Shown here one piece after another: positions 28,600-43,712 of a stretch of 64,000 nt of DNA. The stretch comes from Torreya grandis. Lineage: Eukaryota > Streptophyta > Pinopsida > Cupressales > Taxaceae. The notes beneath the pieces were generated by a model, which did not search any database, was not told the DNA's origin, and saw only the letters and a list, made by a program, of their open reading frames with translations. The first letter of the stretch is position 1; each line of letters begins with the position of its first letter. The position numbers and the translations under genes are program-made. Location: assembly GCA_037957365.1 (NCBI GenBank), contig JARHVA010008416.1:208501-272500 (forward strand), written 5' to 3'.

Positions 28600-29110
28600 A
28601 TCTATGTAATGGTGGATGACCACCAAGCCAAGCACCAGACAATGGTTGTTGAAACCATAGGGATGATTGATGAAGTTTCTATGATAGTTTTATTTCACAT
28701 AGGAATTTTAGACTACTTTATTTCCCTTTTCATTGTGGACTATTGTAGGCTGGTGACTTTTATGTAGTTAGAGAGTTGGGAAGTGAAATGGGCTATGGGT
28801 GCCAAAATATTTAGTAATTCCTTAGAAATTAATTACAATTTAGACATTGGTGTATTTCCCACAATGGTGCACTACAAATTTACCCTTAGACATCTATGAG
28901 GTTGTCTTGGGGATGGATTGGTTGATGGATCATAAATCTAAGTTGGATTGTCATGACAAAGATATTGAGTGTGTGGATGACCTTGGGACCCCTATGGTGA
29001 TATCAGGGGTCAAGAGACCCATCTCACTTTGCATGATTTAGGGTATGTACCTCAAGTGTAGTATACAGAAGGATTTTTAATTGTTTGCTATCATGGTTAG
29101 TGATAAATTA
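28600..29110 (+). pseudogene. Protease and linker relic of element 2
   Basis: The retropepsin core (about 28680-28800, usually with a DSGAS active site) survives only as LFHIGILDYFIS, so the catalytic triad is not recognisable. The clear marker is the downstream DIYEVVLGMDWLMDHKSKLDC at about 28875-28955, the conserved gypsy GMDWL segment. Confidence 0.7.
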
Positions 29111-29149
29111 GAGGATTAAGAAAAGACTTCATTGGAAAACAATTCTATT

Positions 29150-29765
29150 TTTTACGACTTTCTTGATGTGTTTCTATAGGAGTTGCCAAGGATCCCCCCT
29201 CCTATAAAGTTTTACTTTTAGATTAAACTTCTTCAAGGGACCGAGCCCATCTCAAAGACACCTTATCAGATGACCACACCAAAGTTGTGTCAACTCAAGA
29301 TGAAAATTGAGAAATTATTAGAGAAAGGCCTTATTCATCCTAGTGTGTCCCCATGGGGAGCACCATGTAAATAAAAAAGGTTAGATCCCTTCACTTGTGC
29401 ATGTATTACCACTAGTTAAACAAGGTAAAGATCAAGAATCATTATCCCTTGCCCATAATTGATGATTTATTTGACCAAATTCATGAAGCCAAGGTGTTAT
29501 CCAATATACATTTGAAGTCTAGATAACATTACTTGTAGATGTCAGAGGCATATATCCATAGGATTGTATCTAGAATATAGTATGGGCATTATGATTTTAC
29601 AATTGTATTGTTTGGTTTGAATAAAGCCCCAATAGTGTTTGTGAGCCTCACTAATGGATTGTTTCTCACGTTATTGGACCATTTTATGTTAATATTCCTT
29701 GATGATATCTTGATTTATTAATGAAATGAGGAGGAGCATGTGGACCATTTGAGGCAAGTCATTTA
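29150..29765 (+). pseudogene. Reverse transcriptase relic of element 2
   Basis: Recognisable blocks in order: the PPRR-like stretch near 29200, KIEKLLEKGLIHPSVSPWG around 29310-29360, [13 protein letters not shown] near 29415, [14 protein letters not shown] and HYDFTIVLFGLNKAP near 29590, and the catalytic FLDDILIY at about 29695-29718. The usual YxDD is FLDD here. Stops interrupt each block. Confidence 0.85.
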
Positions 29766-30600
29766 GGACTTGAGGGAGAACCAGTTGTTAAGAAACATGG
29801 AGAAGTATGCGTTTGCACAATTTCAAGTAAAATACCATAGCCACATCATTTCAAGGGAAGGTATTTTAGCATACCCCTCTAAGTTTCATGCTATTATGGA
29901 ATGGTCGACACCCACAAATGTTATAGAGATTCATAGTTATATGGGCTTTGGAGGGTATTATAAATGCATTATGGATAACTTTTCTCAAGTTTTAAACCCA
30001 TTTACCTCATTGTAGAGGAAGGGAAAGAAGTTCATTTGGTCAGAGGAGTGTGATAAATACTTTAATCTATTAAAATAATGACTCACTAGTGTACCTAACT
30101 TGGTTTTACCTAATTCTATAAAGGATTTATTCATTTGCATTGATGCAACAAAGGTAGGGTTGGGAGCTATAACATGTAGGAGGGAAGAGTCATAGCATAC
30201 AAATCTAGGGAACTCAAGGACTACCAATTAAAATACCCCACACATGATCTAGAGTTTGAATCTATCATTAATGCCTATCTGATATGGATACACTTCTTAC
30301 TTGGTTGACAAATTGTTTTAAAGATAGACCACTTGAGTTTGCAACATTTATTTAATTACCCCAACCTCAATACTCATCAAAGGCATTAGATAGAATTGTT
30401 TTGTGAGTATGACTAATTGTTTTTACTTTAAGGGAAAGGAAAATATGGTTGTTTATGCCTTGATTAGAAGGTGTCATGAGTTATCTAGTTTGAGCTTACA
30501 CTTAGACTTTCAAGTATAGATTTTACTGAAGCTTCCTAATGATAGTGTATAATAGGAAGTGAGGCAACTATTAGATTCTAATTTCAATCCAAAAGGTATA
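29766..30600 (+). pseudogene. RNase H relic of element 2
   Basis: The stretch 29770-30015 carries the connection block (SHIISREGILAYPSKFHAI and MGFGGYYKCIMDNFSQV). The RNase H core FICIDATKVGLGAI follows at about 30128, then TNLGNSRTTN and a DHLSLQHLF-like block near 30330. Several stops are present. Confidence 0.8.
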
Positions 30601-30689
30601 TTTAAATGTTATTCTCTTGTATTAGATGGTATTTTATGCCATGGAGGGCATATCTATGTTCTTACAACAAATGCCCTAAGTGAGCTAAT

Positions 30690-31945
30690 CTTGTCTGAGC
30701 CACATAGATATCTTTACCAAGCATAGCCTAGGGTAAAGAAGATGCATGCAAAGTTGAGGTAGTTGTACCATTAGGGTGATTTAAGGCATGACATTTTTTA
30801 TTTTATTTCTCAATACTTGGAGTGTTAGAGGGTCAATTATGAACATCATCATGTATAAAGATTTTTATACCCTTATGGGAGCCCATATCGTAAATTTGAT
30901 ACAATATACATGGAATTCATTATAGGTTTTCCTACCTCATCATATCAACATGATCCAATCATGGTTACCATGGACAAATTGAAAAATGTATCCGACTTAT
31001 CTCCCATGAAGACCACCTGTAATGCCACTTTAGTGGCAAGAGTATTCTTAGATCATGTTGTTTAACTATATGAGATTCCCCATAAGATAATCTTTAATAG
31101 GGTCCCAATCTACACTTCACATTTATAGACATCCTCACAGAAGGCTTTGGGGATGCATCTCAAATATATTACCTCATACCACTCTTAGATAAATGGAGAG
31201 ACCGAGATAGTCAATCATGTTCTTAAGGACATGATTCACATGTATGATATGGATCAACAATTCCATTGGGAGTATTGCTTGTATCTAGTTAAGTTTGCCT
31301 ACAACAATATCTATCATAGTCCTATCAAGGTGGCACCATTTTAGGCATTGTATGGTAGAGCTTGTATAACCCCATTGATTGGAGACCGTTTGGAGGATAG
31401 GGTCATGATATATCCTTTTACATTAGAGGACATTAAGTGATAGGTATTTAAGATTTGATATCAGCTTGATATTTCTAGGGATTGATAAAATAATTATGTT
31501 AATGCAAAGAGGACTGATCAACATTTCAGTGTTGGGGACAAGGTGTTCCTAAGAGTAAGTCCCAATAAGAGCCCTATCTATTATGTAAAAGGTTCAAAGT
31601 TAGCACCTAATTTTTTTGGGCCATTGAATATCTTGGATATCATTGGACCCATATCATATCTACTAACATTTCCACCTAGCCTATCTCATGTTCACAATAT
31701 GTTTTATGTTTTAGTGTTGCATCAGTATGTTCCTAGCATTACCCATGTAGTGGACTAGATGGCCTTGTAGGTTAAGGCTGATGGAGGCTTAGTATTATAT
31801 TCCATGAGGATTATAGTATGAGGATGTTGGCCCTTTGAGGTAGAGACTTGGATCAAGTAAAAGTTGAGTAGGACAAATATGATGTATTTGTAGATAACTG
31901 GGAAGATGCAACACCTTTGACGGTTCAACACCCTCACCTCTTTTA
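30690..31945 (+). pseudogene. Integrase relic of element 2, possible chromodomain tail
   Basis: A degenerate HHCC part (MHAKLR*LYH*GDLRHDI) near 30740 leads to the core: FIIGFPTSSYQHDPIMVTMD (30915), HKIIFNRVPIYTS (31080) and YHS*INGETEIVNHVLKDM (31170), the DD35E region. The C-terminal GPY/F-like module at 31543-31758 reads APNFFGPLNILDIIGPISY and HNMFYVLVLHQYVP. A later WEDATPLTVQHPHLF (about 31897) could be a chromodomain remnant, which is weak evidence. Stops disable it. Confidence 0.82.
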
Positions 31946-31982
31946 GTGAGTTTCAGGAGGAAGTATTCATAAGGGATGGAGA

Positions 31983-36075
<4,093 letters not shown>

Positions 36076-36080
36076 CTACC
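36076..36080. repeat. Target-site duplication of element 2, right copy (CTACC)
   Basis: Matches CTACT at 18127-18131 with one change. Confidence 0.75.
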
Positions 36081-37877
36081 AGTTTAAGTTCTAATAGATT
36101 TTATAGATATCTTTGGGTATGTGGTTTATAGCCTTCCTATGTGGAGTACAATAATGATGCAACAAGTCATACATAACTTTTTTATAGAGGATTGCATGGG
36201 AGGAAGGTTTAAATAATTTTAGTTTAATTAAGTATATCAAACCATTGCAATAAGATAACCATTTTTTTGTTTCATTCATTTTCTATATCAATGATCTAAG
36301 CACATTTCTTAGCATGATAAATGAGTTTTTGAAAAAGGGGTACATTTATTGTATTGATTTATAACTCTTGCAAATGATGAGAGAATTACTTGTGGTTATA
36401 TTGAATTTTCACATCTAGGAGAGACTTTCAGTTGAATTCTAGTCCCAATGGCTAGAAATGAATTTAGAATTTACACAAGGAACATTTTATAACATTGTGA
36501 GATTTATAACGTATAAGTAACTGAATCATTGATCAGTAGATGGCCTTTAAAAAAGATAATGTACATTGAAGGTAGATTAATCAATTTATTATACATTACA
36601 CAAAAGAAGAAAGAAATTGGAAATGTTTTGGGAAGTAGTGGATACTAAATTCATTCATTGCATGAAATTTTTAGAGTAGAGTCATACAAAAAAATTAACT
36701 CATTCCTACAACTATTCTAAACAAAAATAATTAGAGCCAAACACTTCACTCAACCATGTAGAATTTGATGCAAGAATATATAGTGAGATTAAAAAGGTAT
36801 ATGCTAAGAAATGTTGTGCCAAATGATGTCTTCAGTTAATATTATCATTTGGGATGCTAAAATTTACAAGGATAAAATTTATTAATTCAACCATAATGAA
36901 TAGGAGGAAACATGTCTTGCATGCCCTTTCTATCAGTTTGTTTAAAGAAATAAATACCATTTATTTTCAAGGTACCAAGATCTATTTGGAATCTTGGTTT
37001 AAAATCTATGGATTAAAGAGAAGTATATTTTTTGAAATTCAAAATTGTCACAAAAACGGTGAACTAATTTCACTCCATACAAGGCACTTTTGATAAAATC
37101 AACAAAAGAAGTCAATGGCACCTAAAGATTTGTTATACCAATTAGTGGATGATTTTATATTTGTTTCTCCAATAAATACATTTCAGGTAGATTTAGATCA
37201 TGCACTAGGAAATGTTCAACATCTTTGGGGATATTCCACTCAAGAATTTATGAGGTTGACACATAAATTCACAACTAGAAGATATGAAATATGAGCCTAA
37301 CTAAAATTTAATAGCATGTGGAGAACAAATTTTCATGATGTGACCATTATCAATTTTGACAACCTTACTAAGTGCAAAATGTGTATCTTGTTGACTCAAT
37401 AATAATGTTATAGGTCCTTATCTATAGAGTAGTTGAAATGCATCGATTGATAAATTATGATGCCCTTAAATTAAATAATTTATACAAGACAAATGTATTA
37501 CACAAACAAATGAATATCTGAGTAGTAACTTGAAGAATGCCTCAATTCCATTCATGACAAGGTTAAATAAAAATAAATTGTGCTAAGGACAATGATATAA
37601 ATAAAAGCAATTACCGATAAAATAGTAGAGTTGTCAATGGCAGGGATTATCAAACATGTTCATGGTAAATGTGGAAATGGATATTTTTCTTATTATATGT
37701 TCTTAGAGGGTCTAATTTTACTATCACATCATTAAATAGTTACTTTAAGGATGTGGAAGAAACAATTCATGATACTTATGGATATTTAATATATAAACCT
37801 AGATTTTCAAAATATTAATTGTGTGATGCACCTTTGTTTAATAACTACTACCATAAATGCAATAAATACATAGATGA
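36081..37877 (+). other. Older host-locus sequence with protein-like relics
   Basis: The continuation of 17702-18131 after element 2. Frames such as 36854-37093 (EINTIYFQGTKIYLESWFK) and a stretch ending at 37877 (YFKDVEETIHDTYGYLIYK, APLFNNYYHKCNKYID) have non-repetitive, protein-like composition, broken by stops. I recognise no family. The last frame continues without a break at 55302 once element 3 is removed. Confidence 0.35.
37873..37877. repeat. Target-site duplication of element 3, left copy (GATGA)
   Basis: A perfect match to 55297-55301. Confidence 0.88.
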
Positions 37878-38139
37878 TGTTGTTTCCAAAATCAGCTTAG
37901 CTCATTTTTGGGAACAACCCCCTACGAAACTTATCCGTTTCGTCTTTCGTGTCTCTAAGTTTGTTTTCGAGGTGGGTTTTTCTCGTTCTCATCTTGGTCT
38001 ACCTGAACCTTCTAAAATTCATGAAAAACATCTTCCTAAAAAGTGAAGGCCGTTACGGTCTCGAAATGTTCTGGGAACCAAGTCCCCTCTTTAGACTACC
38101 TCTTCCAGAGTTAGTCTTTTCTTCCATTTCGTGTAAGAG

Positions 38140-38345
38140 CAGCAAATTTTGCCGCCTCTACATTTTCCTTGTTTTTGTGCAAGGGCAAAAAAATTTGCCG
38201 CCTTTGCACTTTTTCCCTGCAAGGGTGGAAAATTTTGCCACCCCTACACTCTGACATGCAAGGGCGGCAAATTTTGCCACCCCTGCACTCGGATTAAATG
38301 GAACATGCAAGGGCAGCAAATTTTGCTACCCCTGCATGTCTCAAT
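38140..38345. repeat. Hairpin palindrome cluster 1, 5' LTR
   Basis: About five units of the form GGCGGCAAATTTTGCCGCC, often flanked by GCAAG on the left and CCTGCA on the right, so each can fold into a stem of 10 or more base pairs with almost no loop. It lies just upstream of the TATAAA box. Units vary, and some changes in one arm are not matched in the other. Confidence 0.85.
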
Positions 38346-38405
38346 AACCGTGCACAGCGTTTATTGCTGCATGTGGAGGGTTGTTGGGGTGGGTTTTTCA
38401 CCCCA

Positions 38406-38411
38406 TATAAA
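38406..38411 (+). promoter_or_regulatory. Upstream TATA box in 5' LTR of element 3
   Basis: CCCCATATAAAC is conserved in the right LTR at 50185-50190. It lies about 780 bp before the ORF start and could drive an mRNA for the LTR ORF. Confidence 0.5.
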
Positions 38412-38754
38412 CTGATTTGAGCATATTTCTTCTCATTGCTTCTTCCTCTCCTCCTACCTCTTGGGTCTGAGTGACCCAGTTGACGAGTCGAAGTGTGTTT
38501 TGGCAGATTCAACCTCATGGCATGCACGGTTTCTTAGGTAGGTCTCATTTTTAGCATTTGTTTTATTTTATTTTCTTGTTTTTGCTTAGTGTTAGTTGTT
38601 TTTGTTATTGTTTTTGTTTTATTTTTTAATCTTTCTCTCCTATTGCCTACGTGCTTCCTCTCCACCTTGCCGCAGGCGTTATTTTTCCCTCACCCACGGG
38701 TTTCTCCCAGAAACTCATGCGAGTGGCATTTTTAGCCACCTATGCTTTGGCCTC

Positions 38755-39015
38755 CAAATCCAACATGCATAGGGGGCAAATTTTGCCGCCTACGCATTTT
38801 GGCCCTTTAGGCCACATCGGCGGCAAATTTTGCCGCCAATGCAACCCAAAGTGCAGGAGCGGCAAAAAATGCCGCCCCTACACATTTTTTCTCCCCATCC
38901 GCAAGGGATGCGATTTTTGCTGCTTGTGCAGGTAATTTCTGCAAGGGCGGAAAATTTCACCACCCTCACCTATTTTTAAACTCTTTGCAGGGGTGGCGAT
39001 TTTCACTGCCTATAC
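38755..39015. repeat. Hairpin palindrome cluster 2, 5' LTR
   Basis: Six or so units such as GGGGCAAATTTTGCCGCC and GGCGGCAAATTTTGCCGCC lie between the upstream TATA box and the ORF. They would form RNA hairpins in any transcript from that promoter. Confidence 0.85.
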
Positions 39016-39192
39016 ATATTTTCTTTCAAATTTTTCCAATTCCATGGGAATTTTCTGCCTGTCCCTTTCTTTCCCTTTTTTCCTCATTTTTCGCTCCTTC
39101 TTCTGACCCTACCTATTTAAGTGACCTCCGTGGTCATGATCACCTAGAATGTGTTTTCCCCATTCACCCTCTCTACCCTAATTGATGTGATC

Positions 39193-42100
39193 ATGAATGC
39201 AGTTCAATCAGTGAACTCTTGCACATCTGTTCCCATCCGATCAAGATCATTCCCAATGATGGAAGCGTCTCCCAGGAAGGCAAAAACTATGAAATATAAG
39301 TATCAGGGCGTCTTCCCCCTCACTTTTGTCACCTCCAATGTCGATGACATTCAAGACACCAAGATTTGCCACGTGGACATGGCTGAATTCCTAACCTGCA
39401 CAAAAGTGACGAACCCCAACACTAGGATGAAAAGGATTGTCGATAGCAACATCCACCTAGTGGCCACCTTTCTGATAGCAGCGCATCATTCTGAATTTGT
39501 CTTCTAATGTGCTCACTTCTACAATAAAGAGACTAGGTCGGTCTCAGATGCCAGTGGCAACATGGTGATTCGGTTGAACCTCGAATTCATCGATAAAGTT
39601 TTTATGTACCCTCTAGCCACTGAAGTAACCCAGATTGACTTCGTGTACGCATAGAAAGAATATGATAAAGACCCTGAAACGCTGAAGAAAGTTATGAACT
39701 ATAACTGGTTGAAGTCCCCCAAGACAAGCTTATCAAGATGGCCATGAAACGTTTCGAGGAGCGATTTCGTCGAAGAAGTTGGTGATTTGATCACCCTTCT
39801 TAGCAGATTACGAGGCCTCCTGTCTTCTTCACAGTTCCATGAATGGATGTATCCATTCATCAAGATCATCCTCCAGAGAAAACAAGCCATCTTTTGGGGA
39901 GAGTAGATCAACAACGCCCTCCATGAGCAGCTGACCAAGGTGCAGACCTCTCATAAGTTCTACATGACTTCATACCTTGTGTATATAGCTATCACGATGT
40001 AGACTTTTCTAGGCTTGACCACAGAGGGGGATAGAAAGACGACCCCAGTCTACTCATACTACCCTCAACTGACTCTGCAAGGATCATCCTGTCACTTCAA
40101 GAGGGTAAATGATGCCTTTTTTGCTACTTTTTTATGTCTCTTCGACCCATAACTTGAGCAGAAGAGAATATCAGACGAGGCCTGGTTAGTGATCAATGAT
40201 TATGGCTGCATGTTCCTTCAATTCCCCACATTCTACTATCTTCAGGTTGGATTTTACCAAGGCTACCCCTACATGCTTCCCAGGTTCCCTTCAGATAAGC
40301 TAGTGCTAATAGAACTTTGCCGACAACTGATTGTCGTGCATACCAGATAGATGGAACTTAAGAGACCAGGTTTCAAGTTTTTAATTGAGATTGGTAGGTA
40401 TTCTATTGCAACATCAGCCAAAGCTAAGGTCATGGAAACCAAAATGTAGATGGTCACTCTAAGACCATTCAAGAGACGAGAAAAATTTGACTATAGGGGA
40501 GTTAAGGACAAGATCAGAAGGAAAACTCAGTTCCATGAACCTATGATTGAGGATATCTAGATAGACCTGAGGATGGCTGAGGAGATTAAAAAAATGGACT
40601 ATTGTAGGCTGACCCTAGAGCAAATTGAATACCTAGGGCTTGCAGAGCTCCCCTCCAATCTGGTTGATGATGGAAACATCATTAATAAAAGGTATGTGGT
40701 AGAGAAGGTTGTTGGTTCCCCTCTTCCTCCAATTTAGTGGTCTCAGAAGGAGCTAACTTCTCTGAGAAAAAGATTTGAACCAATATTGGCTAACACCAAT
40801 GATTGGTTAGAAACTAAAGGGATCACCCTGAAGGAATTTGTTACGGGATCAGAGGCTGAATACTAGGTAGAATTGAAGAGGAAAGTAGAGAACATAACTA
40901 GAAACAAAGGTGATGTCCCTTCTCCTTATAGGCCTCACAAGCCTGGGATCATCTTTGTATCCAAGAAATCAAAGACTGCACAAGGGCCAAAAGCGACAGC
41001 CAAAGAGATTGCAAAACAAAGCTCTTAGGCACAGGCTACCTAGCCCATGGAGATAGATGATCAGCCATCAGGGTAACCAAGCACTGGGTCTCTGCTCTCA
41101 CAAGAACAAGCACAACCACTCAAGAACATCTCTCCTTCTCCTCCTCAGTCTCCCATGGTACCCTCTTCTCCTATCTCTCTGAGCAGTGTTGCCTCTTCTA
41201 GAGCCACCTCTCCTTCCAGAGTCATATTCGGTGATCCTCAAGGCACTTTTGGAGGTTCTCCTCACTCTTCTGGGTCCATCCCCAATTTATCATCTCCTTC
41301 CTTCAACTTGACAGCAATCCCTGTGCAAGAGCCTGAATTGATGGTTGATATAGTTTCACCAGTTACTCCAACTACAACCACTATTACCACTAGCAGCGTA
41401 GAAGTCGCTACCATAACACTAGCTGTGGGAACTGTTGTCACAACAGATACCTCTTCCCTCCCACCTTGGATGTCTGCTTTCATGCCAAAAAGAAAGAAGA
41501 TGGCCATCTCCCCAGATGAATTTGACTTTGGCAAAATAGTGTCGGTGAAAGCAAAGGCTCCTAAGAGGCCAAGAATCCTCTCCAAATTGGTCGAAGAAAA
41601 AGGACAAAAAAATATAGAAATTGCCAAGCCTCCATAGGATGCAACCCTTGAGGGTTTTGAGATGAGCATCTATTTCATCTCTCGTGTTGAACTTGGCAAA
41701 GTTACCCTCGAAGGTGTGAAAAGTGATCTCTAGTCGGCTATGGACATCATGGTCTAGAATTTTGATCGAGAGAAGGAAATAAATGATTATTACAAGGCCA
41801 AGGTAGAGCAGCTAATGGCAGTAATAAAAAGGTTCACTCTTCCTCCTGAAGCAGCAACTCCAGAGGCCTTCTCCGTGGATGACTCAGTCATTCAAAAAGC
41901 AGAAAAGACTTATTTCAAGGAAAAAGTCCTGGAGGACTATATTGAAAAGATGCGTACTCGAGGAGTTTCTTTGCTTATAGAAGTTGCAGAAAGGACAGGA
42001 AAAATGAGGAAGGTAAAATCAGAATTAGATGACTTCATCTCCCTTATTTCTCAAGAGATCAATAGTTCAAAAAAGGATCTTAATAAATGGAAGGAGATGA

Positions 42101-42602
42101 AAGATCTGAAGAAAAGCACCTTAATATCTATCGGTGTCATCTCCAGCAAGGACTCCTATGTTGAGCTGAGTCGCTGGTCTTCAGGATTCAGGTACTCAAA
42201 TATCTAATTGAAGATCTCAAATCTTTCAAGGAGGCTTGTGAAAAGAGTGACTTGAGCCTAATGAATAAACTAGAAGAGCTGCCATGCAACCTGACCTCTA
42301 AAGACAATCAGTTTCTTCTGGCAGAAGAAATGATTCAGAGCTTCAAAGAGATGATTCAGAGAGATTTTGAAGAAAAATCCTTCTCAATGTCTTTTGTGGA
42401 CAACATTCTAGATGCTCAGTTAACTTTGAAGAATCTAAAATCCAGGTTAACTGGCCATGCTAAAGCCATCACAGCATTGAAAGATGCATTGATTAGAGCC
42501 AAAATCATCTCCAAGAACACAGTTGCGCCAGACAGCATAGGAATTCAGGCATCAATCACTATGTTCGATGAACATATGAAGAAATCTGACAGCAAGAACT
42601 GA
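39193..42602 (+). pseudogene. LTR-embedded ORF, 5' copy: unrecognised ~1,130-aa protein
   Basis: From ATG 39193 one frame runs to about 42165 broken only by stops. A 4-base deletion then shifts it before the TGA at 42602. The N-terminal half is globular-looking, with blocks such as MAEFLTCTKV, WMYPFIKIIL and FKFLIEIGRYS. The middle is Ser/Pro/Thr-rich (SPPQSPMVPSSPISLSSV) with Lys-rich patches. The C-terminal third is Lys/Glu-rich and coiled-coil-like (DYIEKMRTRGVSLLIEVAER). It is unlike gag, pol, PMD or envelope proteins that I know. A distant tie to the extra ORFs of Tat/Ogre elements is possible but unproven. Apart from one stop, each stop I checked is a sense codon in the 3' copy. Relative to the 3' copy it has about 51 extra bp near 39450. 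Confidence 0.8.
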
Positions 42603-42785
42603 ATCTCTCCCCTTCTTTCTTCTTCTCTCCTTACACACTTCTATTTTGTGCAAAGTGCATGCAATTTTGAAATATGTAATTACATGTAAATATTTCAGAA
42701 AAATATCTCCAAGTCAAAGATGAGTTATCTTTGACCAAGATATTTTGTATATTTTATTATTTTCTAGTTTTTGAGAATTTCTCCC

Positions 42786-42794
42786 TATATATAG
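42786..42794 (+). promoter_or_regulatory. Downstream TATA box, likely genomic RNA promoter (5' LTR)
   Basis: CCCTATATATAGTGGAG followed by CCTCATTTTGTAA resembles the promoter of Tat/Athila-type LTRs. Transcription from about 42815 would place the LTR ORF in U3 and leave about 750 bp as R plus U5. Confidence 0.6.
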
Positions 42795-43570
42795 TGGAGA
42801 CCTCATTTTGTAATAATCTTAGAAAAATTAATAGCAAACACTTTATTGAAATTGAAGCAACTTTTGAGACTTTGTTCTCAAATTTGTAAATCATATTTTG
42901 TTGAATGAATGAGAAGCAGGTTATTTTAGATTTTATGTTGAGATTGTCTGTCTTATTTAGGAAATAGTTCTTATGTCATTTTTCCTAGTAATATCTTATT
43001 TATCTAATTTAATAAGCAAAGTGGGTGTGTTAGTACTATCTGAGGACATTTCTGGAAGGTAGAAGATAGACTTTGTGCTGCTTTTATCTTTGAGATTCAG
43101 TTATCTTTTGTAGTTTCAGGTGAAGACTTTGTGCTTCACTTCACTCTACGGTTGTACTTGTTCCAAATCAATGAAGGAGACTACGCAAGACTTTGTGCTT
43201 ACATGAGTGTTCTTGCGAACTTCATCACTTCAGGTGATTTTCTGCTCCACGTTTGATACCATTCTTGAAAGAAGAGAAAGGTTGTTAGCTGTGGACTAGG
43301 ATTTCCCTCTTTTGTTCTTTATACATTACTTCTAAAAAAAGAGAAGTAGATGCTGTGATACCAGCCCATGTGTTATTTTTTTCTTAATTATATACATCTA
43401 GCCCGCGTATAAATATTTAATAGGGAACCTCCCCTTGATGAGAGGAGAGATTTACCTCATCCAGATCTGGTAAACCCACACTTCTCATAGTGTAAATCTC
43501 CCTGTGCTGTGGTTGATATACCCATTTTGTCATCAGTTAGTTGATGACAAAATATTCACCCAACAGCTTT

Positions 43571-43590
43571 TTGGTGACTCCGCTGGGGAT
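43571..43590 (+). promoter_or_regulatory. Primer-binding site of element 3
   Basis: TTGGTGACTCCGCTGGGGAT lies five bases after the LTR and matches the TTGGCGACTCCGCTGGGGA form seen in Tat-type elements, with one change. I did not assign the tRNA. Confidence 0.75.
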
Positions 43591-43712
43591 TATGAACGTG
43601 CATTTTGAAGCCTCAAGCTTCAACTTGAAGTAGTTTCGGTCCCTTTTTCATTTGAAATCTGGTAACTCCATGCTATATAAGAAGCCAGAGATCTAAGGGT
43701 GTTGTTGACCTT

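Larger units (their letters stand above)
37878..43565 (+). repeat. 5' LTR of element 3 (5.7 kb)
   Basis: It aligns along its whole length with 49706-55296. Order: start TGTTGTTTCC; hairpin cluster; TATAAA at 38406; T-rich leader; second hairpin cluster; long ORF; TATATATAG at 42786; a U5-like part with repeated GACTTTGTGCTT words (about 43070, 43125, 43185); and end CACCCAACA. Confidence 0.95.

Noticed and set aside
31890..31945. Chromodomain at the end of element 2 integrase
   Set aside because: Only the short WEDATPLTVQHPHLF stretch fits. The rest is too decayed to claim the domain, so it is mentioned only as possible.
36081..37877. Endogenous viral or Penelope-like insertion
   Set aside because: No reverse transcriptase, movement protein, capsid or GIY-YIG motif was recognisable, so the protein-like relics are left unassigned.
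38149..38935. Cys- and Pro-rich ORFs over the hairpin clusters (and at 49822-50694)
   Set aside because: They arise from repeated GGCAAATTTTGCC units read in frame on both strands. Frames are not conserved between the two LTRs.
41262..41669. 135-codon minus-strand ORF (and its twin at 52990-53406)
   Set aside because: Antisense shadow of the Ser/Thr-rich and Lys-rich part of the LTR ORF. The plus frame is the one continuous with the rest of the protein.
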